Below are positions 23,485-34,711 of a stretch of 64,000 nt of DNA, one piece after another. The stretch comes from Dermacentor variabilis (Eukaryota > Arthropoda > Arachnida > Ixodida > Ixodidae): NCBI RefSeq assembly GCF_050947875.1, contig NC_134568.1:251055767-251119766 (forward strand). The letters are read 5' to 3'. The translations under genes were made by a program, and so were the position numbers. Each line of letters opens with the position of its first letter. Position 1 is the first letter of the stretch. The notes below the pieces were generated by a model. The model had not been told where the DNA came from. It was given only the letters and a program-made list of their open reading frames with translations, and did no database searches.

Positions 23485-25470
23485 GTCGCCATATTCCAGT
23501 GGAACGCGAATAGTCTTCGCTTTAAGTGTGCGGATTTTAGAAAAGTGGGGGCTCAATTCTTCCTTTGCAGTGTTATGTAATACAGAGGCCGGTGTACACA
23601 ACGCTTTTAGACTAGCTAACTAAGTTGTTTATACGTCCTTTCGATCTTCAGGACTAAGCAGAGCGATGATCTGTGTTCGAAGAGACATGCCGTCAGCCTT
23701 ATTAAGTGCCGCAGTGTCAGACATCCCAGAATACGCAGCATGGGAAGTTCGGTTTGGTCGAGTAAATATCCCTATAGTCACTGTTTATCTACAACACTCT
23801 ACAAATGTTTAACTTACCACATTGACAGGCCTCTTTCCGAAATGCAAAAAAGGATGTAATAGTTTGCGGGGATTTCAATGCCCACCATGACAAGTGGGGA
23901 AGCGCCTACTGTGACCGTCCTGGAAATGACCTAGAAAAGCCAATTCAGAAGAGCCGTCTGTGTTTGTTGAATGACGGCTCAGTGACGTTCCTACGGGGCT
24001 TTAATTACTCCAGCTGCCTGGACCTCATGTTCTGCTCAAAGGATATTGCATGTGGAGCAACATGGAGAACAGACATTGAAACAAAGGATAGTGATCCTTT
24101 TCCTACTCCAATACATCGTTCCAGACTACGATTTTCGACTTATCGGCGCTCTGCAAGGATAACAAATTGACACGCATTTCCATATCACATTACAAGTCAA
24201 GCTGATGCGGTCAGTGATACAGATGGTCTATTATCGCTAATAGAAAAGAAATGTAAACCTTTATTCAAAGTTTGTTAAGATTCCTGAAGGTTACGCTAGT
24301 GTAAACTCTCAATACGAAAGGCTCAGAGCTATACGCCGCAGAGCTGAAAGAAAATACCGATACAGGCATTATTGAAGATTACCGAGAATGTCAAAAGATG
24401 TATGATCGTATGGGTGGGCAGCTGGAGCGCCTAGGTACAATGCGCTGTCAGGAATTATGCACTTTACTTACTCCTCTTACACCTGAATCAGAATTATGGA
24501 ATTATGGAATATTCTGCGCTCTTTGAATGGGCCAGTCACGCACCGACAACCATTCAGAGCTCTTGCTTTAGCCCAGAAAGTACCGAAAACGACCGTTGCA
24601 AACGAGTTCTGTCAACTTATACCACGCCCAAGTGTAGCAGTAAAAACACCTGAATACAGTGACTCTATCGAAGAAGTCAAAGCATCGATTAATTTTTCTG
24701 TCAATAGCCATCATCTTGACCTAGATCACCCGTTTTCATTAGAGGAATTAACTAACGCACTTTTATCATGCCTCCAGAGGACAGCGGCTGGACCTGACGT
24801 GGTCACATATGCTGCACTGAAAAACCTGGGACCTGTGGCGACAAAAACTTTGTTAATATTACTACTGAACGATGCGTGGATATCAGATTATCTTCCTCCT
24901 TCCTGGAAAATTGCACGAGTGGTTCCGATACCAAAGCCGGGTAAAACTCTTTTATCGCTAGATTACTTCCGCCCTGTCAGTCTGACAAGTTGCCTGTGTA
25001 AACTTATGGAAAAGATGGTAGATGCTATAGGCTGCCAGTGGTGGACAGAATACACCAACGCACTAACCAAAAATATGGCGGGCTTCCGCAGGCGCCGGTG
25101 TACGATGGATGCTATTTTAAATCTTGTTACATGCGTAGATCATGAGAGGAGCTGTGGAAGAATCACCATTGCATTGCTTCTAGACATAAAGCGTGCATTT
25201 GACAGAGCCCGCCACACTCATGTACTCCATGGGTTAATTCAGCTGGGCAAAGTTGGCCCAACAATGAGATGGAGTGCGGATTTTTTAAGAGACAGTAAAA
25301 TCTTTATTGAAAGTGTTGATTGCAAAATCACAGAGCATAAAGTGAATCAAGGCGTTCCGCAGGTTGGTGTACTCAGTCCATTTCATTTTTAACTGTGTTA
25401 TGGCTGAATTACCCCATATCCTGCCATCCGACTCGAGTACTCAAGCCGTTCAGCAAAAGCTACAAGCTGC
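23485..25470 (+). pseudogene. LINE endonuclease and reverse transcriptase remnant, YADD deleted
   Basis: IFQWNANSLR near 23490 marks the endonuclease start, and VCGDFNAHHDKWG near 23860 its catalytic core. LLNDGSVTFLRGFNYSSCLDL follows at about 23960. The reverse transcriptase frame 24496-25392 has AAGPDVVTYAAL, LLLDIKRAFDRA and GVPQVGVLSP. After that, the frame ends at a TAA and the sequence jumps from AELPHILPSD straight to SSTQAVQQKLQAAE. The segment that carries YADD in the related element is absent, so catalysis is impossible even if read through. Confidence 0.75.
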
Positions 25471-26160
25471 AGAATAACACTAATTAATGATTTTTTGGAA
25501 AGCAGAGGTACGATTGTTTCACATGAGGAAACTGCTGTACTTCCATTTACAAGGAAATGCCTCAAGAGATTCCAGCTCGTGCTAGACTCTCAGCGTCTGC
25601 AACTTGTGCGACAAAGCAAGTTCTTGGTTATTATCATAGACGGACGGCTATCATGGGCTCCCCAAATAAAACATTAAAAGTCAGCTCCCTAATCAACATT
25701 CTGCGTCGATTTTCTGGAGTGAGATGGGGTAGTTAAACCTCTTCCTTACTACGCATACACTCGGCAATCATTAGACAAAGAATAACATACTCTTCTCCTG
25801 TGCTACATGTAATATACTGTAATCTAGAGGAAACAATTCAAAGACTGCTAGCCTTCGCATATGTCTTGGTGTTCCGCGTGCATCTGCCAGTGCTTTGGTA
25901 ATTGTTGCGTCCTGCCAACCAACTTTTCATGCACTAAGATTTACGAAAACTTGTCACATCTTTCGTTTGGCTACACAACACGCTAATGATCCACTATGCT
26001 AGGACCTTCAGGACAGAGCCGCTGCACGCATACATAAAGAAGCATGGCGGTGCAAAAACTTACTGCCTGCTTACGAATACTGGCCTATTTGCGCAACTCA
26101 TCCCCCAGGGCGACTAGTAATTCTAGAAATAGTCACTTCAGTTGCTTGAGTAGGTGGCAA
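25471..26160 (+). pseudogene. LINE post-RT (thumb) region, multiple stops
   Basis: VLDSQRLQLVRQSKFL then ItDGRLSWAPQI (25570-25670) correspond to INGQPISYKRNHWFLGVIVDRDLTWSPHV in the 11.3-kb copy. The remainder is broken by many stops. Part of this region (25275-25670) recurs at 38696-39092. Confidence 0.6.
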
Positions 26161-26167
26161 ATGGGAT

Positions 26168-27156
26168 ATGCCCTTAGTTGCGATAAAGCAATTAACTTCA
26201 TCACATCTGTACACTAAGTACGTAGATTGCATTCACATGTATACCGATGGATCATGCTGGAAACAAAGTTCTGCATCTGCGTTTTATATATGTGCATACC
26301 AAGAGAAAAGAGCTTATAATCTTTGCCAATTTACAATGTCCACAATGGCAGAACTTTACGCAATACTTTCTGCTTTACATTACATATGTCAGCAGCCAGA
26401 ACAACTTCGCTGGGTAATTCTGAGTGACTCACAAGCCTCATTGCTGTGCTTAAATGAGATCCGCTTAAGATAAGCAAACAACACATTAACATACGAAATA
26501 CAGAAGACATACGCCATAGCAAAGGTCTACGACAAGGCATAACTTTCCATTGGATTCCAAGTCGCTGTGAAATCGTAGGAAATGTAACAGCTGATCACAT
26601 GGTACGTGCAGCACATCAAAATAATGAATTATCACTACTTCCTCTAGCGGCGAGTGATGCCCGATGTCTATTGAACAAACTATGCGGTAGGTTGTCCAAG
26701 GAAACTTGGCTCATAAATGATGCGCAGAACTCTCAATTATATAATATAGACCCTGGAATAGAATTCAATATTCCGTTTGAAATTAGTCGATCTGTTGAAA
26801 CAACAGTTCATACGGTTTGGCTAGGCACGGCCTATAATAAAACATTCCTGTATAGGATAAGAAACACTAACAGTGCTATATACTCATGTGAAGAGGCTGA
26901 AGAAGACATAGAACATCTTCTTCTACATTGTAAAAATCATGATGCTCCCCGCAAGAACCTCTCGAAAAAACTACATGGCTTGGATAGACGGCCACTATCC
27001 TTAGGAAAAAATTTTAGGTCGATGGCCAACAGAAAAACTTCAAACTATCGCTGCGCGCGCCTTAGTTCAATTTTTGGAGGAATCAAAAATATCACAGAAA
27101 TACTAAGTCATATAATAGTTATTGCTCGTATTGTTATTATTAGCAGGCACCCTTAA
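26168..27156 (+). pseudogene. LINE RNase H and C-terminal finger remnant
   Basis: MYTDGS, a MAELYAILSAL glutamate and ILSDSQASLLCL give the first three RNase H catalytic residues (26240-26460). After stops, a second frame (26599-27156) carries the tail beyond the LADEAA-type motif, with C..EEAEEDIEHLLLHC resembling the terminal finger. It belongs to the same decayed LINE. Confidence 0.7.
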
Positions 27157-27525
27157 TTACATGTTCATTGTGCCTTCGTGTTGATGCAGAATTTGTATTT
27201 GTTGCATTTAGAGTGCGGCATTGATGTGCCCAACATCTTCTGTGTGAAAATTTTGGCTTTGTGAACATTTATGCTGTGTGAACTCATGTGTTGCGTGTGA
27301 ACATTTCGGTTTTTGTGAGTATTTATGCTATGTGAACTCTCCTGTTGCGCGAAGATTTATTTATATTGCAGTACTGAGACTTAGTGTGTGAATGTTCGTT
27401 CATGTGTTTATTTGTCCAGCTTGGTGATTGCTGACAACTTTCCGACGATAACTATCACGTAAGAGAAGAGGAGTAGACGGCACCACACATGGGCACCAAC
27501 CTATCCTTAAATACATTGATTAAAA

Positions 27526-28323
27526 AAATATTCTCCAAAATTATTAGGCATTAAAGTTTCATTAAAATCGTTTCATATTTTATGACCAATGCAGATGACA
27601 CATCCGACAATACCCCGACAGACAGTGCCTACCTGCGAGCTTTACTATATACAGAGAGAAACTTAATTGAGAGAAATTAATTGAGGCGTCGATAGACCTG
27701 GCCTACGTACATCTAGCCTGCTACTACACGCTGGAGGAGGAGTTTGGGTGAGCAGCCTAGACGGGGTATGGATATGAAGGAAGGTGGCATGGCAAAGATG
27801 AGGGGAGCCTGACAGTGTACTGTTTCTCACCAGCGTGTATACATTGCAAGCTTCACGGCGTGTATCCTTTGGCGGAGAAGGAGCGACGTTACTGAAGCGT
27901 TAACGAGCCGGCTGCCTGTAGCGTCCATGGTTTGCACGCCTGTTCTCGCCACAAGTGTACTCGAGACAGAAAGCAGTTGCTGCAGAGCGTCAATTACTTG
28001 CTGCAGCATCACCTTGATGACAGTGTTCGATGGAGACGCCTCGACGAACTGTCGTTGTTTCCATTGATATACGGAGATGCGTGCATGCGCGGCGGTTAAC
28101 GGGTCATCACTTCGGGTCTATTGGCTTGTCGCTGGAGGCCCACCCAACGTCGTTTTAACCGCCTCCTGCAGGAACGGCGCAACAGAAACTGGGGTGCTTT
28201 GGTTTGAATATTACTTATCGCTTGAACCATGGTTCACTAGTTATAGTTATAGTTATGCTAGTTATAGCAGTGACCCGTAAGCGCTCCACATGCCCAATGA
28301 ACCATACCAAGAATAGACCAAGT
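27526..28323. other. Unassigned DNA
   Basis: No gene or element recognised. A short repeated GTTATA motif near 28240 is the only pattern. Confidence 0.35.
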
Positions 28324-28475
<152 letters not shown>

Positions 28476-29530
28476 AGGCAGGGATGTTAACCAGTCAAGA
28501 GTTCGGTCTGCTACCCTGCGCTGGGGGAAGGGAGAAGGAGAATAGAAAGAAGGGAGAGAAAGAGAGAGATGGCGGTAGAGAGACGTGCACGGACAGCATT
28601 ACAGAGCCAAAGGCGCTCGCACAAGCTATCCGTTCTCAGGAAGCACAAAAGTGTCTTCATGCCTTCTGATCCAATGATCGGTGCGGACGGTGTTCTAGCA
28701 CTGTTTATGCACTCAGAAGACGATAATCTACTTCCTGAATGCGTTGGACATTGCGTTGAAATGCGTTGAATGCGTTGAAACTGAGGACAGCAGCACAATA
28801 GGTGTTCAATGTTCTCCTCGCAGCCGCAGACATCACATGCAGGACTGTCAGCCATTCCAATTACTGCTGAATAAGCTTTAGTGAAAGCAACTCCCAACGA
28901 CAGCCGACACAGAAGAGACGCTTCGCGTTTTGTGCAGTCCGGCCGGAGGTCCGAGTTGCAGCGGAGGGCTGAGTCTGTGCAGTCTGGTGCACCTTGTATG
29001 TGAGGTATTCCACTCAGCTAATGAGAGTGTGCGTGCTGGAACGCGAAGCTGGCTCGCGGCGTCCGTCCTTGAGAGAGGAATGGGGACGCAGCGGTCTTCT
29101 TGGTTCGATGTCCGAGCTGCCTTATCTGCGTCATCATATCCTATGATACCGCAGTGGCCTGGTATGCATTGAAAATAGTTATTATGGCCTTCTTCTCTCA
29201 TGTGATGGATGAGTTCCACGATTTCGCACGTCAATTGATCGTGAGTTCCATGTTAGAGAAATGACTGTATACATTGTAAGGCCGGCCTTGAATCGCAGAA
29301 GACTGCCCATTTTTCAGCTCGCGGAAAGCCGCGAGCTCTGCAGCAGTAGACGTAGTGATACGGGAAGTCTTGAACCGTTGGATTATTCTCCTTGTTGGTA
29401 TAACTACAGCGCCACCGGAACTGGTTGATGTAGTTAAGCGATCAGTATAGACGTTGTGCAGTCGCTGTGTTTCTCGCATAAGAGGAGTAAAGTTGCTTGA
29501 GTGCAGACGACGGCAAGTCCGACTATTTCT
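28476..29530 (-). mobile_element. 5'-truncated I-like LINE, 3' kilobase
   Basis: On the minus strand: RNase H fragments, a C-terminal finger, then the tail GGGTAGCAGACCGA with GGTTAACATCCCTGCC and (TATC)n. The left-hand (5') limit near 29530 is approximate. Confidence 0.75.
28511..29479 (-). pseudogene. LINE RNase H and terminal Cys/His finger, frameshifted
   Basis: In order on the minus strand: NVYTDRLTTSTSSGGAVV and TSTAAELAAFRE (first RNase H residues; the Ser of TDGS is changed), then in another frame FQCIPGHCGIIGYDDADKAAR and IPLSRTDA, then in a third CDVCGCEENIEHLLCCCPQF. Compared with the 11.3-kb copy the segment with CDSKAA is largely lost. At least two frameshifts, no function. Confidence 0.75.
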
Positions 29531-30661
29531 GAAGTCCTCGGATTGTGAGGTTTACTTGAGTAAGAACGAACCAAAATTGAAGATAGTTAGGTGGGCAAGA
29601 AAATGGCCAGCAGAAAAAAAAGAACTAGGATAAAATTCCAGAGGCTTTTTTTTGACGGAGCATTGAAAAAGAGGCACCACTCTTGTGTTGAACGCCCTGT
29701 AAACGTGCGCAGTAAAGGCAAGATGGCAATTCGCATGCTGGTTTCTGACTCACACGTCGCAGTGAACCAACTCACTTCATACGCTAATCGCCTTGTAGAC
29801 AGGCTGACATAATTTTACCAGCTACCAGCAAATAGAAGACGTTTGTGTGTAGAATTAAGTATATGTAAATAAAAAAAGAGCGCATCATTTTTGTTTCATT
29901 GTGAGAGCAGTTCATAGCTCGAAACTGGGCTTGCTGTGTCCGCCCGTTCATTCTTTTCCGCCGCGTCTTGTTCCGTCTTCATTATCGTCATTGAGAAGTC
30001 GCCTTCGTCATTCCTCACCCTCACCGCCAACCATATGACGATACGTAAGCACGAAAACTAATCAATACGTCTGCCACCACCACTAGCAGTCATGCTGATG
30101 ACACTGCATACAATGTACACTTGAGTATCGGAGACGCTAACCACTGATCTATCACGTCACTTTCGCGCTTAGCTGCTTGCGTGGTGTCAGTAGCATCCGC
30201 GGCGCAGGTTTGAGGAGTAAAAATTGTAATGGCATCTGCGCATGCCTTTCAGAGGCAGCAGCAAGCGCTACGAACACACTGCATAGCTTCGTTGCGGTAA
30301 AAATGTATTTCAATAGCAGGATACGACCGACGAGCCTTTCTTGACTGTTGTTTTCATAGATGGATGCAATATGTAAACTGGGGTGCTGGTTCACCATGGT
30401 GCAGTTACTCATTCTTTCACAAAGACGGCTCTTCGCTTTCTCTCGACTAAGTGTCGTCGTCATATCGACGTCACCACGCTGTTGTTCCTGCCAAGTGCTC
30501 GTCGTCTTCGTTGTCGCCGCGCTGCAGCCGTCGTATAGAGCTCAGGGAGATTTGACAGGATTGTAGGAGCTTTGCACCATGTTGGTGTTGTTATGTGGAC
30601 AGTCGGTGGAGTAACTACTCTCGCATTAAATGAGCTCTGAACTGGTGGAATAGGTGAAAGG

Positions 30662-30704
<43 letters not shown>

Positions 30705-31207
30705 TCGTCAGAATCTTGTATCATATCTGGGACGCCCTGATGTTGTCAAGCCACAATGTTCCGTAATACACCGGCAGAAATTTCCGTAGTTCGGTCCGGC
30801 GTCATTTCTTCACAACGAGGCTTAGCGACTTGCAATGTCAGTTGCAAGCTTCGCGCCTCAAGGTATCAGTCATGCGATAGAAGTTGCTGTCGCTGTCATA
30901 ACAACACGTTTTCTTACAGCGACGACAGTTGTGTTGAAAGATCTTACTACTGCCACTGTCAATACAGTAACCACCCATTTAATTGCAGGCACTGCTCGCG
31001 TCTTGTACAGCGTCCCGTCCTTGCCTTTTTTTTCCCTTCTAGCAGGCAACAGCAGAGTGCTAATGATACACGAAAAAGCTCTATGGATTAACCTGGCCTC
31101 ATCAGTATAGAATTTGTGTCATCGTACTTTGCTGAGAGACTATACAACCGACACTTCACGTGCTTTTTAACATTCGACGCGGAAATGAAGCCAGCGAGTT
31201 GTCCGAC
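29531..31207. other. Unassigned DNA with a (TTTA)n run
   Basis: A TTTA microsatellite lies at 30662-30705. No protein domain or known element is otherwise visible. Confidence 0.35.
30662..30705. repeat. (TTTA)n microsatellite
   Basis: Eleven units of TTTA/ATTT. Confidence 0.95.
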
Positions 31208-31875
31208 TATACAAGGTTTTCCAACTATCGTGAACCAAGATTTAAACAAATATGCAAATTCCACGTAGCTGGACAGAGAGCAAGGTAATGTTGTTTGCCA
31301 TCGCTTGGAGATACTCAGGTTATTTCTTGCATTTCGCCTAAATACATAATTAGTCTCGATTTATTCATAAAATTCTCAAATATTATAATTAGATTAAAAG
31401 CGTCCATCAGAAAATTGCAGAGCAACACGAAAAACTCTCGATACAACTTTCTGTTTTTCAATACATGCTACATAAAAGTATTTTTTCTGAGCGTGAAAGA
31501 AGCTCGCGAATCAAGCCAGTCGCACGGCAAGCAAAATTGCCGTGCGACTGACTGCTCGAGGGACTTCGCGTGTATTCTCGGGCGTCTTTCACGCCCGGAA
31601 AAACGCTTTTATGTAGCACGTATTGAGAAACAGAAAGCTGCATCGGGAGTTCTTCATGTTGCTCGGCAATTTTCTCATTGACACTTTTCGTCTAGTTATA
31701 ATATTTGATAAGTTGATTAGTAATTAAGACGAATTACGTAATTAGGGGAAATGAAAAAAATAATTCCAGTGTCTCCAAGCGACGGCAAACAACATTACCT
31801 TGCTTTCTGTCCAGCTACGTGGCATTTGCATGTTTGTTTAAATCTTGGCGCACGATAGTTGGGACACCCTGTATA
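31208..31875. mobile_element. Foldback element, 668 bp, near-complete palindrome
   Basis: The two arms (about 31208-31525 and 31550-31875) are inverted copies of each other. Outer ends read TATACAAGGTTTTCCAACTA on the left and, reverse complemented, TATACAGGGTGTCCCAACTA on the right. Shared blocks include CCACGTAGCTGGACAGA, AAGGTAATGTTGTTTGCC, CGCTTGGAGA and ATGCTACATAAAAG. The centre is a perfect stem AGTCGCACGGCAA with a 6-base loop. No transposase. It is a non-autonomous inverted-repeat element whose transcript would be fully double-stranded. Confidence 0.85.
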
Positions 31876-31959
31876 CTCACGAGCGCGTGATGCCAATGTA
31901 GTACTTGCCTAATAAAAGAAAAAAAAAAGACGTCTACTAATGTACCCGCGAATCGAACA

Positions 31960-32840
31960 GAGTGAAGAGAGGTCCGTTGCTTCGCCGTATCGGGCAGCAG
32001 ACACGCGTCTAAATTCTGAGTCGAATTGCCTCAGTACAGGGGACGTCGCGAGGACGAACTCCACGCACCGGCGTGGCGCCGCAGCACGTCGCCGCCAACA
32101 GCAGCCGCTGGTAATGCGTGCGACGCAGGCGCGACATCGGACAGTTGCATATCAAACGAGCATGCGAGGCACGACCACACGCACTCAAGGGGAGCGGAAG
32201 GATAACAGATCTCCCGGAAACAGCGCGAGCCGCAATTACGTCAGCTTTCCTGTGAGAACTCATCGCGCCAGGCGCTTCTTCTCCGCCGGTTGTGAGCGAC
32301 ACGGGGCGGCGCGGCGATCCGTCGAGCAAGACGGCCCCCGGCGTCCGGCGACCTTCGTTGCAGCCGCCCGACGTCCGTCCGTCTCCTGCGCGGCAGCCAC
32401 GGTACGTTCTCGTGGGAGCCCCTGGCCGCAGATGCCTATCGGACAAGAACAACCGCGCATTCTTGGCAGCCGGACCTCGCCGCCGCTTGAGAGGCATAAA
32501 ATGTCGCGCCTCTTCCGGCGTGCGCCCCCGGGACCTCGCTCACTTATCAGACGGCCGATGCACCTCCTCGTCTGGGCCGCTCGCGGGAAGGCGGGAACGG
32601 GTACGGAGATCTAGCGCGGACGCCGGGTGCGCCATTCATGAGCTGCATACGATATTGCGTGATTCATCTCGGAAATCTGGCCCGCCGCGCGAGTGCGCCT
32701 GATTCGGCCGTGCGCTGATCGCGAGGGCCGTTGGCGCTAGGGTTACCGGAAACACGTGCGCCCTGATGAAAGCGCCCGCGCATACGGCACTGCTGAGACG
32801 GCCCTCAGCTCGAGATGGGCCGGATACGTAGCTGGCGCCC
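31960..32840. other. CpG-rich patch, unassigned
   Basis: Strong local rise in GC and CpG compared with both flanks. Open frames on both strands (up to 224 codons) are Arg/Ser/Pro-rich and overlap each other, as expected from composition. It could be a promoter or first exon of an unseen gene, or a GC-rich repeat. Confidence 0.3.
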
Positions 32841-34466
32841 AGAGCGAGGTAAGTTTACAGTAAAAGAAAGCAAAGCAAAAACTGTATGCAACTATGGGTA
32901 TTTGTTACTTCGAAAGCCGGTGTTCGGCTTGTCGTGGAATACGAATTGAGCAAGCTTGATTAAACTAGACTGATCCCCCTTCCCCGCAAACTATGGAAAC
33001 ATTATTCGTTACAAAGGTATATGATGAGCGTCTTGTATAATCGGCAAAAGAAGCGCGAGGACGCTTCGAATCCCGCATGGAGCTACTCTTTTTTTCTATT
33101 CTAATTAAATCGACTCCAAAACGTGTGTGACTGAAACATTTGTGTTTCCACTTTTCGTCCCTTGTCCAGAAAGAAAAGTCATATGCAATGTTAATAGAAA
33201 AGATATAAACATAGTGATAAAAGTGAATAAGTACATCAACCAGTTATCTTCCTCTTATGGCCATCATTTAATGTCAGCTGCATCTTTACTACAGTGGCTT
33301 CCGTAAAAAAAAAAAAAATAAAGGGGGAGGAAGGAGGATCGAGACTAAGCTGAGCAGGAGAAAGGGTGATGTGAATGGACGCCCTTTCGAGGCCGCAAAC
33401 GGCTTAACAACTGCATGCATCCCCTGCATTCACCCTAGTCAAATATTGCAGCGATACGGATACGTTGTCATTCAATAAAGCAAATACACAAGCGCCCTCT
33501 GTATAAATTACAAACCTAACTCATACGCTCAAGCGTAGTACGGCAAGGAAGCAGTCGAACTCAATAGCGGAAGCGATGGTCAGCGGTACAGATACATCGC
33601 GTTGCGAAAACAAAACAGCAGCCTTTTTTTTTTTTCAGAGAGAAAGAAGACCGTCTATTCCGTATCCAGAAATTCGCACGAGCAATAAATGCACCTTATT
33701 TTCTGTCACCAACATGCTCATCGCCATCGTCGTGGCTTTTCTCACTGAGGCAGTATACACTTAACCGGCGTCATTGTCATCTTTTCCTGTACCAATAGAT
33801 TGGCAAAGTCCCTCTCGTTTTGTCATCACTGTTGCTGGTTACTAATACGTCTAGTGACAAATAAGTCATGTTCTCTGTGCGTGGTGTCTGCACCTTGGCA
33901 ACCTGTACCGCAATCCCATCCCCGCCCACCCAAATTAATTAATTAATTAATATTAGGAAAGTGCGTTAAGCTTGCTTTCCCATATCTTAGTGGGTGTGGA
34001 ATGTTGTTTTCATTCCCATTGATGATGTATTGAGTTCCAGTGCACAGATATCTTGAGCTATTATTTAAACGTATTCTCTTTCTTACAGAGCAGCTGTCAA
34101 TTAACGAGGTCAAACGCAAGAGAAAGGAAGGACAACAACATTTTCACTCTCATCAGTTTTTATTTTATTATATTTTATTATATCTCTGCCTCACTGCATG
34201 AATACTTTTAATATTTATTAGCAAGAAAAGGTCACTGACGCTGTTTTAGACTATGAGAATAATGTCACAGTCACAGGATTTTTGACCTCCTTTTGGAGTT
34301 ATCAACCGCATTGAATCGAAGAAATATTCACGACGCAATGTGTCGTGACCGCAGAAAATTTCATGCTTTAAAAAATTATCAGCTGTTCAAAAAGAACAGT
34401 GAAGATGATTTAATTAGATCATGTTAACGGATATTCAAGGTGCATCACAGATCAAAAGCAAAAGAC
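32841..34466. other. Unassigned AT-rich DNA
   Basis: A-runs near 33307 and 33920-33952 (ATTA repeats). No gene or element recognised. Confidence 0.35.
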
Positions 34467-34480
34467 ATCTTATCCAGCAA
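34467..34480. repeat. Target-site duplication, left copy (SINE at 34481)
   Basis: ATCTTATCCAGCAA, exactly repeated at 34698-34711 on the other side of the SINE. Confidence 0.93.
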
Positions 34481-34697
34481 TTAATAATATTTGGGGTTTT
34501 ACGTGCCAAAACCACTTTCTGATTATGAGGCACGCCGTAGTGGAGGACTCCGGAAATTTCGACCACCTGGGGTTCTTTAACGTGCACCTAAATCTAAGCA
34601 CACGGGTGTTTTCGCATTTCGCCCCCATCGAAATGCGGCCGCCGTGGCCGGGATTTGATCCCGCGACCTCGTGCTCAGCAGCCCAACACCATAGCCA
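34481..34697 (-). mobile_element. tRNA-headed SINE, minus strand, 5'-truncated, with 14-bp target duplication
   Basis: On the minus strand it begins inside the tRNA-like head (GGCTATGGTGTTGGGCTGCT), then B-box GGTCGCGGGATCAAATCCC, the GCATTTCGATGGGGGCGAAA linker, the AGAACCCCAGGTGGTCGAAA segment and GGCACGTAAAACCCC, ending in an AATATTATTAA tail. The first part of the head present at 43600 is missing, yet the duplication is perfect, so it was truncated on insertion, as LINE-driven integration does. Confidence 0.92.
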
Positions 34698-34711
34698 ATC
34701 TTATCCAGCAA
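34698..34711. repeat. Target-site duplication, right copy
   Basis: ATCTTATCCAGCAA, identical to 34467-34480. Confidence 0.93.

Larger units (their letters stand above)
21700..27525 (+). mobile_element. Second I-like LINE, older and heavily decayed, missing the RT YADD
   Basis: The same domain order as the 11.3-kb LINE is seen in fragments: Gag-like ORF1, CCHC, endonuclease, reverse transcriptase, RNase H and a terminal Cys/His region. The 3' end has a tandem repeat of about 53 bp (27245-27357) and ends near a short A-run at 27522. It is a different subfamily from the 11.3-kb copy, since the 3' tail differs. Confidence 0.8.

Noticed and set aside
31295..31681. Frames in both directions inside the 31-kb foldback element
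   Set aside because: They are mirrored by the palindrome, and no motif is present.
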